Of a stretch of DNA of 8,293 nucleotides, positions 1 to 6,437 are shown one piece after another. How positions within the stretch are numbered: the first letter of the stretch is position 1; every line of letters starts with the position of its first letter. Under the pieces are notes generated by a model that did not search any database, was not told the DNA's origin, and saw nothing but the letters and a program-made list of their open reading frames with translations. Made by a program: the position numbers and the translations under genes. Origin of the DNA: Clostridiales bacterium (lineage in GTDB: Bacteria > Bacillota > Clostridia > Christensenellales > CAG-138); contig DNFZ01000156.1 in NCBI GenBank assembly GCA_003486785.1, positions 1 to 8,293 of the forward strand, written 5' to 3'.

Positions 1-2
1 CG

Positions 3-1415
3 GGCAAGTCCACGCTGATGAACGTGCTCTCGGGCATCTATCCGCACGGCAGCTATGATGGCGAGTTCGTCTACAACGGCAAGCCCTGCCATTTTCAAAA
101 GATTCGCGACAGCGAAAGCCTCGGCATCGTCATCATCCATCAGGAGCTGGCGCTGGTGCCCTTCCTCTCCATCGCGGAGAATATGTTTTTAGGCAACGAG
201 CGCGGCAGCGCGATGAACATAGACTGGAACGAAACCTATGCAAAGGCGGATGAGCTGCTCGCCATCGTCGGCCTGCGGGAGTCCTCCCACACGCTGATCA
301 AAGACCTCGGCATCGGGAAACAGCAGCTGGTTGAGATCGCGAAAGCGCTCTCGAAAAACGTGCAACTGCTGATTCTGGACGAGCCGACCGCCTCGCTCAA
401 CGAGAGCGACTCGATGAAGCTGCTCAACCTACTCAAGGAGTTCAAGAAAAACGGCGTGACGTCGATCATCATCTCCCATAAGCTCAACGAGATCGCCTAT
501 GTTGCGGATCAGATCACCATCATCCGCGACGGCGCGGTCATCGAAACCCTCGACATGGCGGAGCAGCAGGTTGACGAGGCGCGCATCATCCGCGGGATGG
601 TCGGCCGCGAGCTCACCAATCGCTTTCCGCGCCGCGAGTCGCACGTGCAGGACGAGGTGGTGCTGGAGGTGCAGAACTGGTCCGTACAGCATGCTTTGTA
701 TTCCGATTTGACCGTTGTAGACGACGTATCCTTCAAGCTCAAGAAAGGCGAAGTCGTCGGCATTGCAGGACTCATGGGGGCGGGAAGAACCGAGTTTGCC
801 ATGAGCATCTTCGGTAAAAGCTATGGAAACAGCATCCGCGGCACTTTAAAAATCCATGGCAAAGAAGTCACGCTCACCAACGAGCGGGACGCGATCAAGC
901 ACGGGCTTGCCTACGTGACCGAGGACCGCAAGGGAAACGGCCTGATTTTGACCAATCCCATCCGCGTCAACACCACGCTTGCACGACTCGACAAGGTCAG
1001 CCACCGCCATGTGATCGACCTCGATCTTGAGCACAAAGTAGCCGTCAATATGAAAGAAAAACTCGGCGTGAAAAGCACGACCGTCGAGCAGGCCGTCGGC
1101 AACCTCTCCGGCGGCAACCAGCAAAAGGTGCTGCTCGCCAAGTGGATGTTCGCAGAGCCCGACATCATGATTCTCGACGAACCCACGCGAGGCATCGACG
1201 TCGGCGCGAAATATGAAATCTATTGCATCATCAACGACCTCGTCGCGGCGGGCAAGTCCGTGGTCATGATCTCTTCGGAGATGCCGGAAGTGCTCGGAAT
1301 GTGCGACCGCATCTACGTGATGAGCCAAGGCAAGATCGTCGGTGAAATGGACGCCAAGAGCGCGACACAGGAGCGCATCATGTCCAGCATACTCAGTGTA
1401 AACAAAGGAGCATAA
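3..1415 (+). CDS. xylG: Sugar (probably xylose) ABC transporter ATP-binding protein, 5' end cut by window edge
   Basis: This is the ATPase of a CUT2-type monosaccharide importer; it hydrolyses ATP on the cytoplasmic face to drive sugar uptake. The reading frame is open to the left edge and begins inside the first Walker A (GKSTL), so the Met at position 18 is internal and roughly 35 N-terminal residues are missing. Numbering from the first visible Gly, the first nucleotide-binding domain has a Q-loop (HQELALVP, about 46), a degenerate signature (LGIGKQQ, about 102) and Walker B LLILDEPT (122-129). The second has the degenerate Walker A GLMGAGRTE (256-264), TEDRKGNG, signature LSGGNQQK (368-375) and Walker B IMILDEPT (388-395). 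ISSEMPE carries Ser where the H-loop His would be, as is usual in the second half of this family. Three bases separate it from the permease gene, whose ribosome binding site lies in its last codons. The xylose assignment rests on the neighbouring xylA; a broader substrate (galactose, arabinose, ribose) is possible. Confidence 0.93.
   Translation, partial: GKSTLMNVLSGIYPHGSYDGEFVYNGKPCHFQKIRDSESLGIVIIHQELALVPFLSIAENMFLGNERGSAMNIDWNETYAKADELLAIVGLRESSHTLIKDLGIGKQQLVEIAKALSKNVQLLILDEPTASLNESDSMKLLNLLKEFKKNGVTSIIISHKLNEIAYVADQITIIRDGAVIETLDMAEQQVDEARIIRGMVGRELTNRFPRRESHVQDEVVLEVQNWSVQHALYSDLTVVDDVSFKLKKGEVVGIAGLMGAGRTEFAMSIFGKSYGNSIRGTLKIHGKEVTLTNERDAIKHGLAYVTEDRKGNGLILTNPIRVNTTLARLDKVSHRHVIDLDLEHKVAVNMKEKLGVKSTTVEQAVGNLSGGNQQKVLLAKWMFAEPDIMILDEPTRGIDVGAKYEIYCIINDLVAAGKSVVMISSEMPEVLGMCDRIYVMSQGKIVGEMDAKSATQERIMSSILSVNKGA
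1404..1410 (+). promoter_or_regulatory. Ribosome binding site of xylH, inside the end of xylG
   Basis: AAAGGAG lies 8 bases before the ATG at 1419 and overlaps the last codons of xylG. Ribosomes finishing xylG would sit over it, so the two proteins are probably translationally coupled. Confidence 0.8.
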
Positions 1416-1418
1416 GCC

Positions 1419-2612
1419 ATGAGCAGCAAAAACGCAGCCCTCTGGGAAAAGGCAAAAAACTTTCTTCTGAAGAACACGATGGTCATCGCACTCGTGCTGG
1501 TCTATCTCTTCTTCGTATTTCGTTCGGAGGGACGTATGTTCCTGCCGCAAAACGTCAACAATTTGATCATGCAGAACTCCTACGTGGTCATCCTCGCGGT
1601 TGGCATGCTGCTATGCATTCTCACCGGCGGCAACATCGACCTCTCCGTCGGCGCGACAGTCTGCCTTGTTGGCGCGATCGCGGGCGTGCTGATGGTCAAT
1701 CTCGGATGGAACATCTATCTGGTCATGGTGATCTGTCTGCTTTGCGGCGTAGCCATCGGCGCATGGCAAGGGTTCTGGATCGCATATGTGCGCATCCCGC
1801 CGTTTATCGTCACGCTCGCGGGCATGCTGCTCTTCCGCGGTTTGGCGCAGGCGATTCTCGGCGGCCTGACCATCTCCGGCTTCTCGGATCGCTTCCTCTC
1901 GATCTTCAACGACTATGTCTACATTCCCGCGCTCGACAGCGGCGCGATCAAGTATTCCAGTATCATCTTTGGTATCGTCTGCTGCATGATCTATATCGTT
2001 GCTACCATCTGGACCAACCTCAACAAAAAACGCAAAGGCTACACCGCAGACAAGCCCGCCTCGCTCTACACAAAGATCGCGGCGCTGTGCGGCATCGTGA
2101 TGCTGCTGATGTACAAGCTCTCGCTCTATAAGGGCGTGCCTTATATCCTCCTCTGGCTCATCGGCATCGTTGCCATCTACACGTACATCACGGCAAAAAC
2201 CACGTTTGGCCGCCACTTTTACGCACTCGGCGGCAACGAAAAAGCCACCAAGCTCTCCGGTATCAACACCAATCGCATCTATTTCTCGGCTTATGTCAAC
2301 GTCTCTTTCCTCAGCGCGCTTGCCGCTCTGGTCGTTGCGGCGCGTTTCACCTCCGCAAACCCGGCCGCGGGCACCAACTATGAGCTGGATGCCATCGGCT
2401 CCTGCTTCATCGGCGGCGCTTCCGCCTATGGCGGCATCGGCAAGGTCAGCGGCGTGGTCGTCGGCGCGGTGCTCATGGGCGTGCTCAACCTTGGCATGAA
2501 CATCATCGGCGTGGACTCCAACTTCCAGAGAGTCGTCAAAGGGCTCGTGCTGCTTGCGGCCGTTATCTTCGATGTGGTCAGCAAACGCCGCGCCGTGAAA
2601 TCCTACGCCTGA
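1419..2612 (+). CDS. xylH: Sugar (probably xylose) ABC transporter permease
   Basis: This is the membrane channel subunit of the CUT2 importer and partner of the upstream ATPase. The 397-residue length fits the XylH/GguB branch (E. coli XylH is about 393) better than the shorter RbsC type of about 320. After a short charged N-terminus, hydrophobic spans are visible around residues 20-35, 54-70, 78-95, 98-115, 127-149, 180-198, 219-233, 240-258, 289-309, 326-337, 342-362 and 373-386. Family motifs include GGNIDLSVG (70-78), FGRHFYALGGNEKATKLSGI (263-282) and ELDAIGSCFIGGAS (322-335). A Lys-rich hydrophilic loop around 200-218 accounts for part of the extra length over RbsC. The start is set by the AAAGGAG 8 bases upstream. 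xylA follows after 56 bases with its own ribosome binding site, so the three genes probably form one operon. Substrate identity is inferred from xylA. Confidence 0.92.
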   Translation: MSSKNAALWEKAKNFLLKNTMVIALVLVYLFFVFRSEGRMFLPQNVNNLIMQNSYVVILAVGMLLCILTGGNIDLSVGATVCLVGAIAGVLMVNLGWNIYLVMVICLLCGVAIGAWQGFWIAYVRIPPFIVTLAGMLLFRGLAQAILGGLTISGFSDRFLSIFNDYVYIPALDSGAIKYSSIIFGIVCCMIYIVATIWTNLNKKRKGYTADKPASLYTKIAALCGIVMLLMYKLSLYKGVPYILLWLIGIVAIYTYITAKTTFGRHFYALGGNEKATKLSGINTNRIYFSAYVNVSFLSALAALVVAARFTSANPAAGTNYELDAIGSCFIGGASAYGGIGKVSGVVVGAVLMGVLNLGMNIIGVDSNFQRVVKGLVLLAAVIFDVVSKRRAVKSYA

Positions 2613-2653
2613 TGCAGGCGCATACAACCAGACAATCCGTAGGCTAAGCAATC

Positions 2654-2660
2654 AAAGGAG
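2654..2660 (+). promoter_or_regulatory. Ribosome binding site of xylA
   Basis: AAAGGAG lies 8 bases before the ATG at 2669 and fixes the start. I see no convincing promoter or terminator in the 56 bases between xylH and xylA, which supports co-transcription. Confidence 0.8.
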
Positions 2661-2668
2661 CAATCGTC

Positions 2669-3985
2669 ATGGCATGCTTTGAGCAAATCAGACCCATCGC
2701 TTACGAAGGGCCCAAGAGCAAAAATCCTCTTTCGTTTAAATACTACAACCCCACGGAGATCATCGCCGGAAAGCAGATGAAGGATCACCTTCGTTTTGCG
2801 ATGAGCTGGTGGCATACGTTTACCTATCGTGGCAACGATCCTTTCGGCAGCGAAACCATCTTCCGCCCGTGGGATGAGACGGCAGACGAGATCGCCCGCG
2901 CCAAAGCGCGCGTTTATGCGGCGTTTGAGTTCATGGAAAAGGCGCAGATCGGATTTTTTTGCTTCCACGACGCGGACATCGCGCCGAGACAGAGCAATCT
3001 GCTTGAGTCCAATCGCGTGCTGGACGAGGTCGTCGAAGTGATCCGCCAGGAGATGGCGCGCACGGGCATAAAATGCCTCTGGGGTACGTCCAACTGCTTT
3101 AGCGACGACAAGTTTGTCCACGGCGCGGCAACCTCCCCAAACGCGAGCGTTTTTGCTTACACAGCCGCGCAGATCAAGAAAGCAATCGAAGTCACGCAGC
3201 TGCTCGGCGGCGAAAACTATGTATTCTGGGGCGGGCGCGAGGGGTATGAAACCCTGCTCAACACCGACATATCTCTGGAGCAGGACAATTTCGCGCGGCT
3301 TTTGCAGATGGCTGTAGATTACGCCAAGAAAATCGGATTTACAGGACAGTTTCTCATCGAGCCGAAACCCAAGGAACCGACCAAGCATCAGTATGATTTT
3401 GACACGGCGGCGGTGCTCGCGTTTCTGCGCAAGTATAACCTGGAACCGTATTTCAAGATGAATATCGAGGCAAACCACGCAACGCTCGCGGCGCATACCT
3501 TCCAGCACGAGCTGAACATGGCGCGCATCAACGGCGTGTTCGGCAGTGTGGACGCAAACACAGGCGACCCCATGCTCGGCTGGGATACGGATCAGTTCCC
3601 CACCAGCGTGTATGACACCACGCTTGCCATGTATGAGATTCTACTTGCTGGCGGATTCACCTCCGGCGGTTTGAACTTCGACGCAAAGGTGCGCCGCGGC
3701 TCCTTCCAGGAAGACGATCTCTTCCTCGCCTATATCGCAGGCATGGACACGTTCGCAAAAGGCCTGCGCGTCGCGGCGAAGCTCGTGGAGGACGGCGTAT
3801 TTGAGCAGTTTATCGCAAAGCGCTATCAGAGCTACACAGAGGGCATCGGCAAGGACATTGTCGGCGGGCGCGTGGGGTTCTCGGAGCTTGAGGCATATGC
3901 GCTCATCCACGGCACGACCCCGAACGAATCCGGTCGGCAGGAATACCTCGAGACGGTGCTCAACCAATACATCCTCGAGAGCTGA
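2669..3985 (+). CDS. xylA: Xylose isomerase, class II
   Basis: This cytoplasmic enzyme interconverts D-xylose and D-xylulose using two divalent metal ions, the first intracellular step of the isomerase route. At 438 residues, with an N-terminal extension containing the SWWHTF segment, it belongs to class II (Clostridium/Thermoanaerobacter/E. coli type). Catalytic and metal residues are all present at family spacing: His100 and Asp103 in FHDADIAPR; Glu231 in LIEPKPKEP, the family signature; Glu267 and His270 in NIEANHA; Asp295 in DANTGDP; Asp306 and Asp308 in GWDTD; Asp338 in NFDAKVRR. These sit one position before the Thermotoga-type numbering known to me. VFWGGREGYETLLNT is also typical. The gene is third in the transporter operon, which supports pentose uptake. 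Xylulokinase is not in the window. The ATG is set by AAAGGAG 8 bases upstream, and a strong hairpin follows the stop. Confidence 0.97.
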   Translation: MACFEQIRPIAYEGPKSKNPLSFKYYNPTEIIAGKQMKDHLRFAMSWWHTFTYRGNDPFGSETIFRPWDETADEIARAKARVYAAFEFMEKAQIGFFCFHDADIAPRQSNLLESNRVLDEVVEVIRQEMARTGIKCLWGTSNCFSDDKFVHGAATSPNASVFAYTAAQIKKAIEVTQLLGGENYVFWGGREGYETLLNTDISLEQDNFARLLQMAVDYAKKIGFTGQFLIEPKPKEPTKHQYDFDTAAVLAFLRKYNLEPYFKMNIEANHATLAAHTFQHELNMARINGVFGSVDANTGDPMLGWDTDQFPTSVYDTTLAMYEILLAGGFTSGGLNFDAKVRRGSFQEDDLFLAYIAGMDTFAKGLRVAAKLVEDGVFEQFIAKRYQSYTEGIGKDIVGGRVGFSELEAYALIHGTTPNESGRQEYLETVLNQYILES

Positions 3986-3997
3986 GCAAACGAAAAT

Positions 3998-4025
3998 CGG
4001 TGCGGCTGCAGATGCGGCTGCACCG
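3998..4025 (+). terminator. Stem-loop at the end of the xyl operon (probable but imperfect terminator)
   Basis: A 12-bp stem (CGGTGCGGCTGC pairing with GCGGCTGCACCG, including two G-U pairs) closes an AGAT loop 12 bases after the xylA stop. The following bases, TGTACTTTATCC, are only partly T-rich, so termination may be leaky. The hairpin could also act mainly as a 3'-end stabiliser. A run of A (AAAA) lies just before the stem. Confidence 0.6.
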
Positions 4026-4028
4026 TGT

Positions 4029-4060
4029 ACTTTATCCCCTTCGCAAGCGCACAATAAAGT
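4029..4060 (+). repeat. Short inverted repeat ACTTTAT / ATAAAGT
   Basis: Two perfect 7-base arms are separated by 18 bases; adding a T-G wobble and a G-C pair makes 9 pairs (4027-4062). It is distinctly AT-rich in the arms against a GC-rich setting. It could be part of the 3' UTR fold or a protein-binding dyad. I recognise no specific regulator site. Confidence 0.4.
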
Positions 4061-4081
4061 GCCGCTCGCCGTTCACCTGCC

Positions 4082-4255
4082 TGACGCATAATCATGCTGC
4101 TGGGGTGAAATCACGGTGCGCGGCGCGCGGGGAATGCGGCGCAGCCTGACAGGGCAGGTAAGCCCGCCACCGCTGCTCTGGAATGAACGTGCGCAAACGA
4201 AGAAACTGCATGTCTGGGCTGCAAGTCCGCATCTGGGCAGTGCGGGCAAGCGTCA
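4082..4255 (+). other. Possibly structured non-coding segment, weakly riboswitch-like
   Basis: No credible gene is seen here. Several local pairings are. Ends TGACGC (4082-4087) and GCGTCA (4250-4255) are complementary. Also present are GCAT/ATGC (4086-4097), GCGC/GCGC around 4117-4127, GCAGC/GCTGC (4141-4145 with 4172-4176) enclosing GGGC/GCCC (4152-4165), ACGTGC/GCATGT (4187-4213, one wobble) and a 7-bp stem GTCCGCA/TGCGGGC (4225-4247, one wobble). GCAT is shared by two of these, so not all can form at once. The order GGTGC, GGGGAAT, then CCCGCCACCG recalls the cobalamin riboswitch core. However, the conserved GACCTGCC part of the B12 box is absent, and the GC-rich sequence makes chance pairing likely. 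A conserved fold is unproven. Confidence 0.25.
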
Positions 4256-4387
4256 CGGCAAGCGCTATTGTTTTTCTTCTTTTCTTCTCTCCTCGAATTG
4301 TCCCGTTGGGCAGGGGTTGCTTGGCCGTATGGATGACGCGGCAAGGCAGGCTGGGCCCACGGGGCAATTCCATTTTGCGCTGGCAGG
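4153..4387 (+). repeat. Recurring GGCAGG motif, with one 9-base direct repeat
   Basis: GGCAGG occurs at 4153, 4309, 4345 and 4382. The last two copies extend to identical GGCAGGCTG (4345-4353 and 4382-4390), 37 bases apart start to start. The related GGGCAG also occurs at 4235. The last copy overlaps the 5' arm of the terminator at 4384, and CAGCCTG at 4142-4148 is complementary to CAGGCTG in that arm. Whether this reflects alternative pairing, a binding site or chance cannot be told from one sequence. Confidence 0.4.
4295..4370 (+). repeat. Long imperfect inverted repeat (76-nt hairpin)
   Basis: The outer arms pair over 16 bp from GAATTG (4295-4300) to CAATTC (4365-4370), with one wobble (T4301-G4364) and one bulged T (4307). 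A symmetric 7x7 internal loop follows, then an inner stem GCTTGGCCG/CGGCAAGGC (4319-4327 with 4339-4347; one wobble, one mismatch) and an 11-base loop. A pyrimidine-rich run (4268-4294) lies directly upstream. There is no T-tract after it on either strand, so it is not a simple terminator. It may be a small RNA domain, an expression-platform element or a dispersed palindromic repeat. Confidence 0.6.
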
Positions 4388-4429
4388 CTGATTCGGATCG
4401 CGTATGCAACCGGATCAACCTGTTTTTTT
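4384..4429 (+). terminator. Strong intrinsic terminator upstream of lipA
   Basis: The arms 4384-4396 and 4410-4422 form 12 of 13 possible pairs (one T-G wobble, one C-A mismatch), with a 13-base loop. Seven T residues (4423-4429) follow immediately. This is the best terminator in the window. It points along + and lies 106 bases before lipA, so it ends either read-through from xylA, an independent small RNA, or a lipA leader transcript. Confidence 0.8.
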
Positions 4430-4472
4430 GTGCGTATAAAGCTGTTTTTTTACTGTGTGCGGCCATGACGCC

Positions 4473-4501
4473 TTGATTTTTCCGGATGCTTCCGATATTG
4501 T
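4473..4501 (+). promoter_or_regulatory. Candidate sigma-A promoter of lipA-lplA
   Basis: TTGATT (4473-4478) and TATTGT (4496-4501) are separated by exactly 17 bases, each matching four of six consensus positions. Transcription would start near 4508, giving a leader of about 27 bases before the lipA start. The site sits after the terminator at 4384-4429, which fits an independent lip transcript. An interrupted dyad TTGT-AA-ACAA (4499-4508) overlaps the -10 end and might be an operator, but it is short. Confidence 0.5.
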
Positions 4502-4522
4502 AAACAAAACGATCACGGAAAC

Positions 4523-4526
4523 GGAG
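4523..4526 (+). promoter_or_regulatory. Ribosome binding site of lipA
   Basis: GGAG lies 8 bases before the ATG at 4535. It favours that start over the in-frame ATG at 4544, three codons later. Confidence 0.65.
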
Positions 4527-4534
4527 CGAATAGG

Positions 4535-5395
4535 ATGACCACGATGCGCAAGCCCGAATGGCTCAAGCGGAAGATCGACCCCGTCGCGGAGGCGCAGATG
4601 ACCGCACTGCTACGCTCGCTTTCTCTGCATACGGTTTGTGAAGACGCAAACTGCCCCAATCGAAGCGAGTGCTTCAAGAGCAAAACAGCGACATTTATGA
4701 TCCTCGGCGATGTCTGCACGCGCGGCTGCCGCTACTGTGCGGTTACCAAAGGCGCGCCTCTGCCGCTCGATACAGACGAGCCGCAGCGGATTGCCGCGGC
4801 TGCGGAGACGCTTGGGCTTAGGCACGTCGTCATCACGAGCGTCACGCGCGACGATCTGCCGGACGGCGGTGCCGCGCATTTTACAAGCACGATTGAAGCA
4901 ATCCGCTCGCGCCTGCCACAGAGCACCATCGAAGTACTCATCCCGGATTTTTGCGGCAGCGAAAGCGCGCTGCAGGCCGTCATCGACGCCCGCCCGGACA
5001 TCCTCAACCACAACGTCGAAACCGTGCCCGCGCTCTACCCGACCGTTCGCCCGCAGGCCAGCTTTGCGCGTTCGCTGGAGCTGCTGCGGCGCGTCAAGCA
5101 CGCGGGTCTGCATAGCAAGACCGGCTTCATGGTCGGCCTTGGCGAAACCCGCGAAGAGGTGCTCTCGCTCATGGACGCACTCATCGGCGTTGGCTGCGAT
5201 ATGCTCACCATCGGTCAGTATCTGCAGCCGAGCAGGGAGCATCTGCCCGTTTCGGCGTTTATCACCCCCGCGCAGTTTGAAGAATACCGTCAAATCGCGC
5301 TGGAAAAAGGATTTCGCTTTGTCGCGAGCGGGCCGCTGGTGCGCAGCTCGTATCACGCCGCAGAAGGCATGGCGCAGATGGAGGTAAGCTTATGA
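4535..5395 (+). CDS. lipA: Lipoyl synthase (radical SAM)
   Basis: This enzyme inserts two sulfur atoms into the octanoyl chain bound to a lipoyl carrier (E2 subunits or glycine cleavage H protein), using S-adenosylmethionine radicals and a sacrificial auxiliary iron-sulfur cluster. Both cluster motifs are intact. The auxiliary cluster set is Cys35, Cys40 and Cys46 (CEDANCPNRSEC), and the radical SAM set is Cys61, Cys65 and Cys68 (CTRGCRYC). The C-terminal RSSY at 270-273, which supplies the Ser ligand of the auxiliary cluster, is present. Other typical segments are SVTRDDLPDGGA, DILNHNVET and KTGFMVGLGE. At 286 residues it is close to the Gram-positive forms (about 300). It overlaps lplA by four bases (ATGA), so the two are very likely co-transcribed and translationally coupled. 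Its own promoter candidate is at 4473-4501. Confidence 0.98.
   Translation: MTTMRKPEWLKRKIDPVAEAQMTALLRSLSLHTVCEDANCPNRSECFKSKTATFMILGDVCTRGCRYCAVTKGAPLPLDTDEPQRIAAAAETLGLRHVVITSVTRDDLPDGGAAHFTSTIEAIRSRLPQSTIEVLIPDFCGSESALQAVIDARPDILNHNVETVPALYPTVRPQASFARSLELLRRVKHAGLHSKTGFMVGLGETREEVLSLMDALIGVGCDMLTIGQYLQPSREHLPVSAFITPAQFEEYRQIALEKGFRFVASGPLVRSSYHAAEGMAQMEVSL
5380..5384 (+). promoter_or_regulatory. Ribosome binding site of lplA, inside lipA
   Basis: GGAGG lies 7 bases before the ATG at 5392, within the last codons of lipA. It supports the overlapping start and coupling of the two genes. Confidence 0.75.
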
Positions 5396-6408
5396 TCTAT
5401 ATCACTCCGCCCGACCCGTCAACGCTGCCGGAGCGTTTCCCCGCTTGGCGCGAAAACGACGCAAAATTCTTCTTCGCGCTGGAGAAATACGCCATGGAAG
5501 AGCTCGACATCGCGCCCTCCTACTTCCTCTTCTGGCGCACGGCACCAACGTTGATGATCGGCCGCTATCAAAACACGCTCGCCGAGATCAACATGACCTA
5601 CGCGCGCGCCAACAATGTCTCCATCGTGCGGCGGATCACCGGCGGCGGCACCATCTATACCGATCCGAACGGATGGCAGTTTTCGTTTATCATTCGCCAG
5701 CCCGGCGAACAGCGGATTGCGTTTTCCCAGTTCACAAGCCCGATTCTCGAGGCGCTGCGTTCCCTTGGCGTGGACGCGCAGTTTTCCGGGCGAAACGATC
5801 TGACCATAGACGGCAAGAAGTTCTCCGGCAACGCCCAGTTCGTCCGCAAAAGCGTCGTGCTGCATCACGGGTCCTTGCTCTTCGATACGGATCTGGAAGC
5901 GCTTGTGCGCGCGCTGAACGTCGCCGATGAAAAGATCGTTTCCAAAGGGATTCAGTCCGTGCGTCAGCGGGTGACCAACATCGCAGACCACCTGCCGGAG
6001 AAGATGACGAGCCTTCAATTTCGAGATGTGATGCTCTCCTATTTGCTGCGGGACATGGACACCTATACGCTCACTGCGCAGGATATCCGCCGCGTGCTGG
6101 AGATTCGCGCCGCGCAGTTCGATCTGTGGGAATGGAATTTCGGCAAGGATCCGGCATTCAACATCACCCGCGAGGGGCGTTTTGCGGGCGGCAAGCTCAC
6201 GGCGCGCGTGTTTGTGGAAGACGGCGCAATCCGGGACATCCATTTTTATGGCGACTTTTTCGCCAAAGAGGGGCTCGAGCAGCTGCAAGCCGCGCTCGTC
6301 GGCTGCCGCTATGAAACAGACGCGGTCTATGCGCTGCTCTCCTCGCTCAATGCGCAGGACTGTTTCTATCAGATCACGCTCGACGAGCTGCACAGCTGCA
6401 TCATTTGA
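5392..6408 (+). CDS. lplA: Lipoate-protein ligase A
   Basis: This enzyme activates lipoate (or octanoate) with ATP and transfers it to a lysine of lipoyl carrier proteins. Visible motifs are RRITGGGTIYTD (80-91), the substrate/adenylate loop; GRNDLTIDGKKFSGNAQ (133-149), where Lys143 before FSGNA aligns with the conserved ligase lysine; and HHGSLLFDTD (158-167). From about residue 243 (FDLWEWNFGKDPAFN) the protein carries the C-terminal accessory domain typical of true ATP-dependent ligases. The 338-residue length matches E. coli LplA. That domain argues against an octanoyltransferase of the LipM or LipB type. Its start overlaps the lipA stop. With LipA next to it, LplA could load octanoate or scavenged lipoate. 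No carrier protein gene is in the window. A hairpin at 6438 follows the stop. Confidence 0.96.
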   Translation: MIYITPPDPSTLPERFPAWRENDAKFFFALEKYAMEELDIAPSYFLFWRTAPTLMIGRYQNTLAEINMTYARANNVSIVRRITGGGTIYTDPNGWQFSFIIRQPGEQRIAFSQFTSPILEALRSLGVDAQFSGRNDLTIDGKKFSGNAQFVRKSVVLHHGSLLFDTDLEALVRALNVADEKIVSKGIQSVRQRVTNIADHLPEKMTSLQFRDVMLSYLLRDMDTYTLTAQDIRRVLEIRAAQFDLWEWNFGKDPAFNITREGRFAGGKLTARVFVEDGAIRDIHFYGDFFAKEGLEQLQAALVGCRYETDAVYALLSSLNAQDCFYQITLDELHSCII

Positions 6409-6437
6409 ATTCATAGGCCAATCTGCTGCAAACAAAG

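Noticed and set aside
1611..2651. 346-residue open frame on the - strand opposite xylH
   Set aside because: It is a shadow of the GC-rich permease gene: no family resemblance, a His/Asp/Ala-rich composition typical of antisense frames, and xylH is unmistakable.
2603..3508. 301-residue open frame on the - strand opposite xylA
   Set aside because: Overlaps a fully intact xylose isomerase and shows no recognisable motif.
4028..4056. Possible promoter (TACTTT and ACAATA, 17-base spacing) before the structured segment
   Set aside because: Both boxes match the consensus poorly and coincide with the ACTTTAT/ATAAAGT inverted repeat, so I do not annotate it.
4141..4170. Possible B12 box (ACCTGCC) on the - strand
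   Set aside because: The 7-base match stands alone, the rest of the box does not fit, and there is no - strand gene downstream to regulate because xylA lies on +.
4201..4260. Possible SRP RNA or RNase P fragment suggested by AAGTCCG
   Set aside because: The conserved cores of either RNA are absent; the match is limited to a few bases.
4258..4429. 6S RNA-like long hairpin with internal bubble
   Set aside because: The bubble and arms are too short and the flanks too asymmetric (about 28 unpaired pyrimidine-rich bases on one side against about 7 on the other) for a 6S RNA.
4092..4466. 124-residue open frame on the - strand in the intergenic gap
   Set aside because: No good ribosome binding site, low-complexity basic composition, no family resemblance, and it runs through the terminator and the long hairpin.
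4116..4476. Overlapping + strand frames of 91 and 97 residues in the intergenic gap
   Set aside because: No Shine-Dalgarno sequence before either start, no recognisable domain, and both cross the 76-nt hairpin and the intrinsic terminator.
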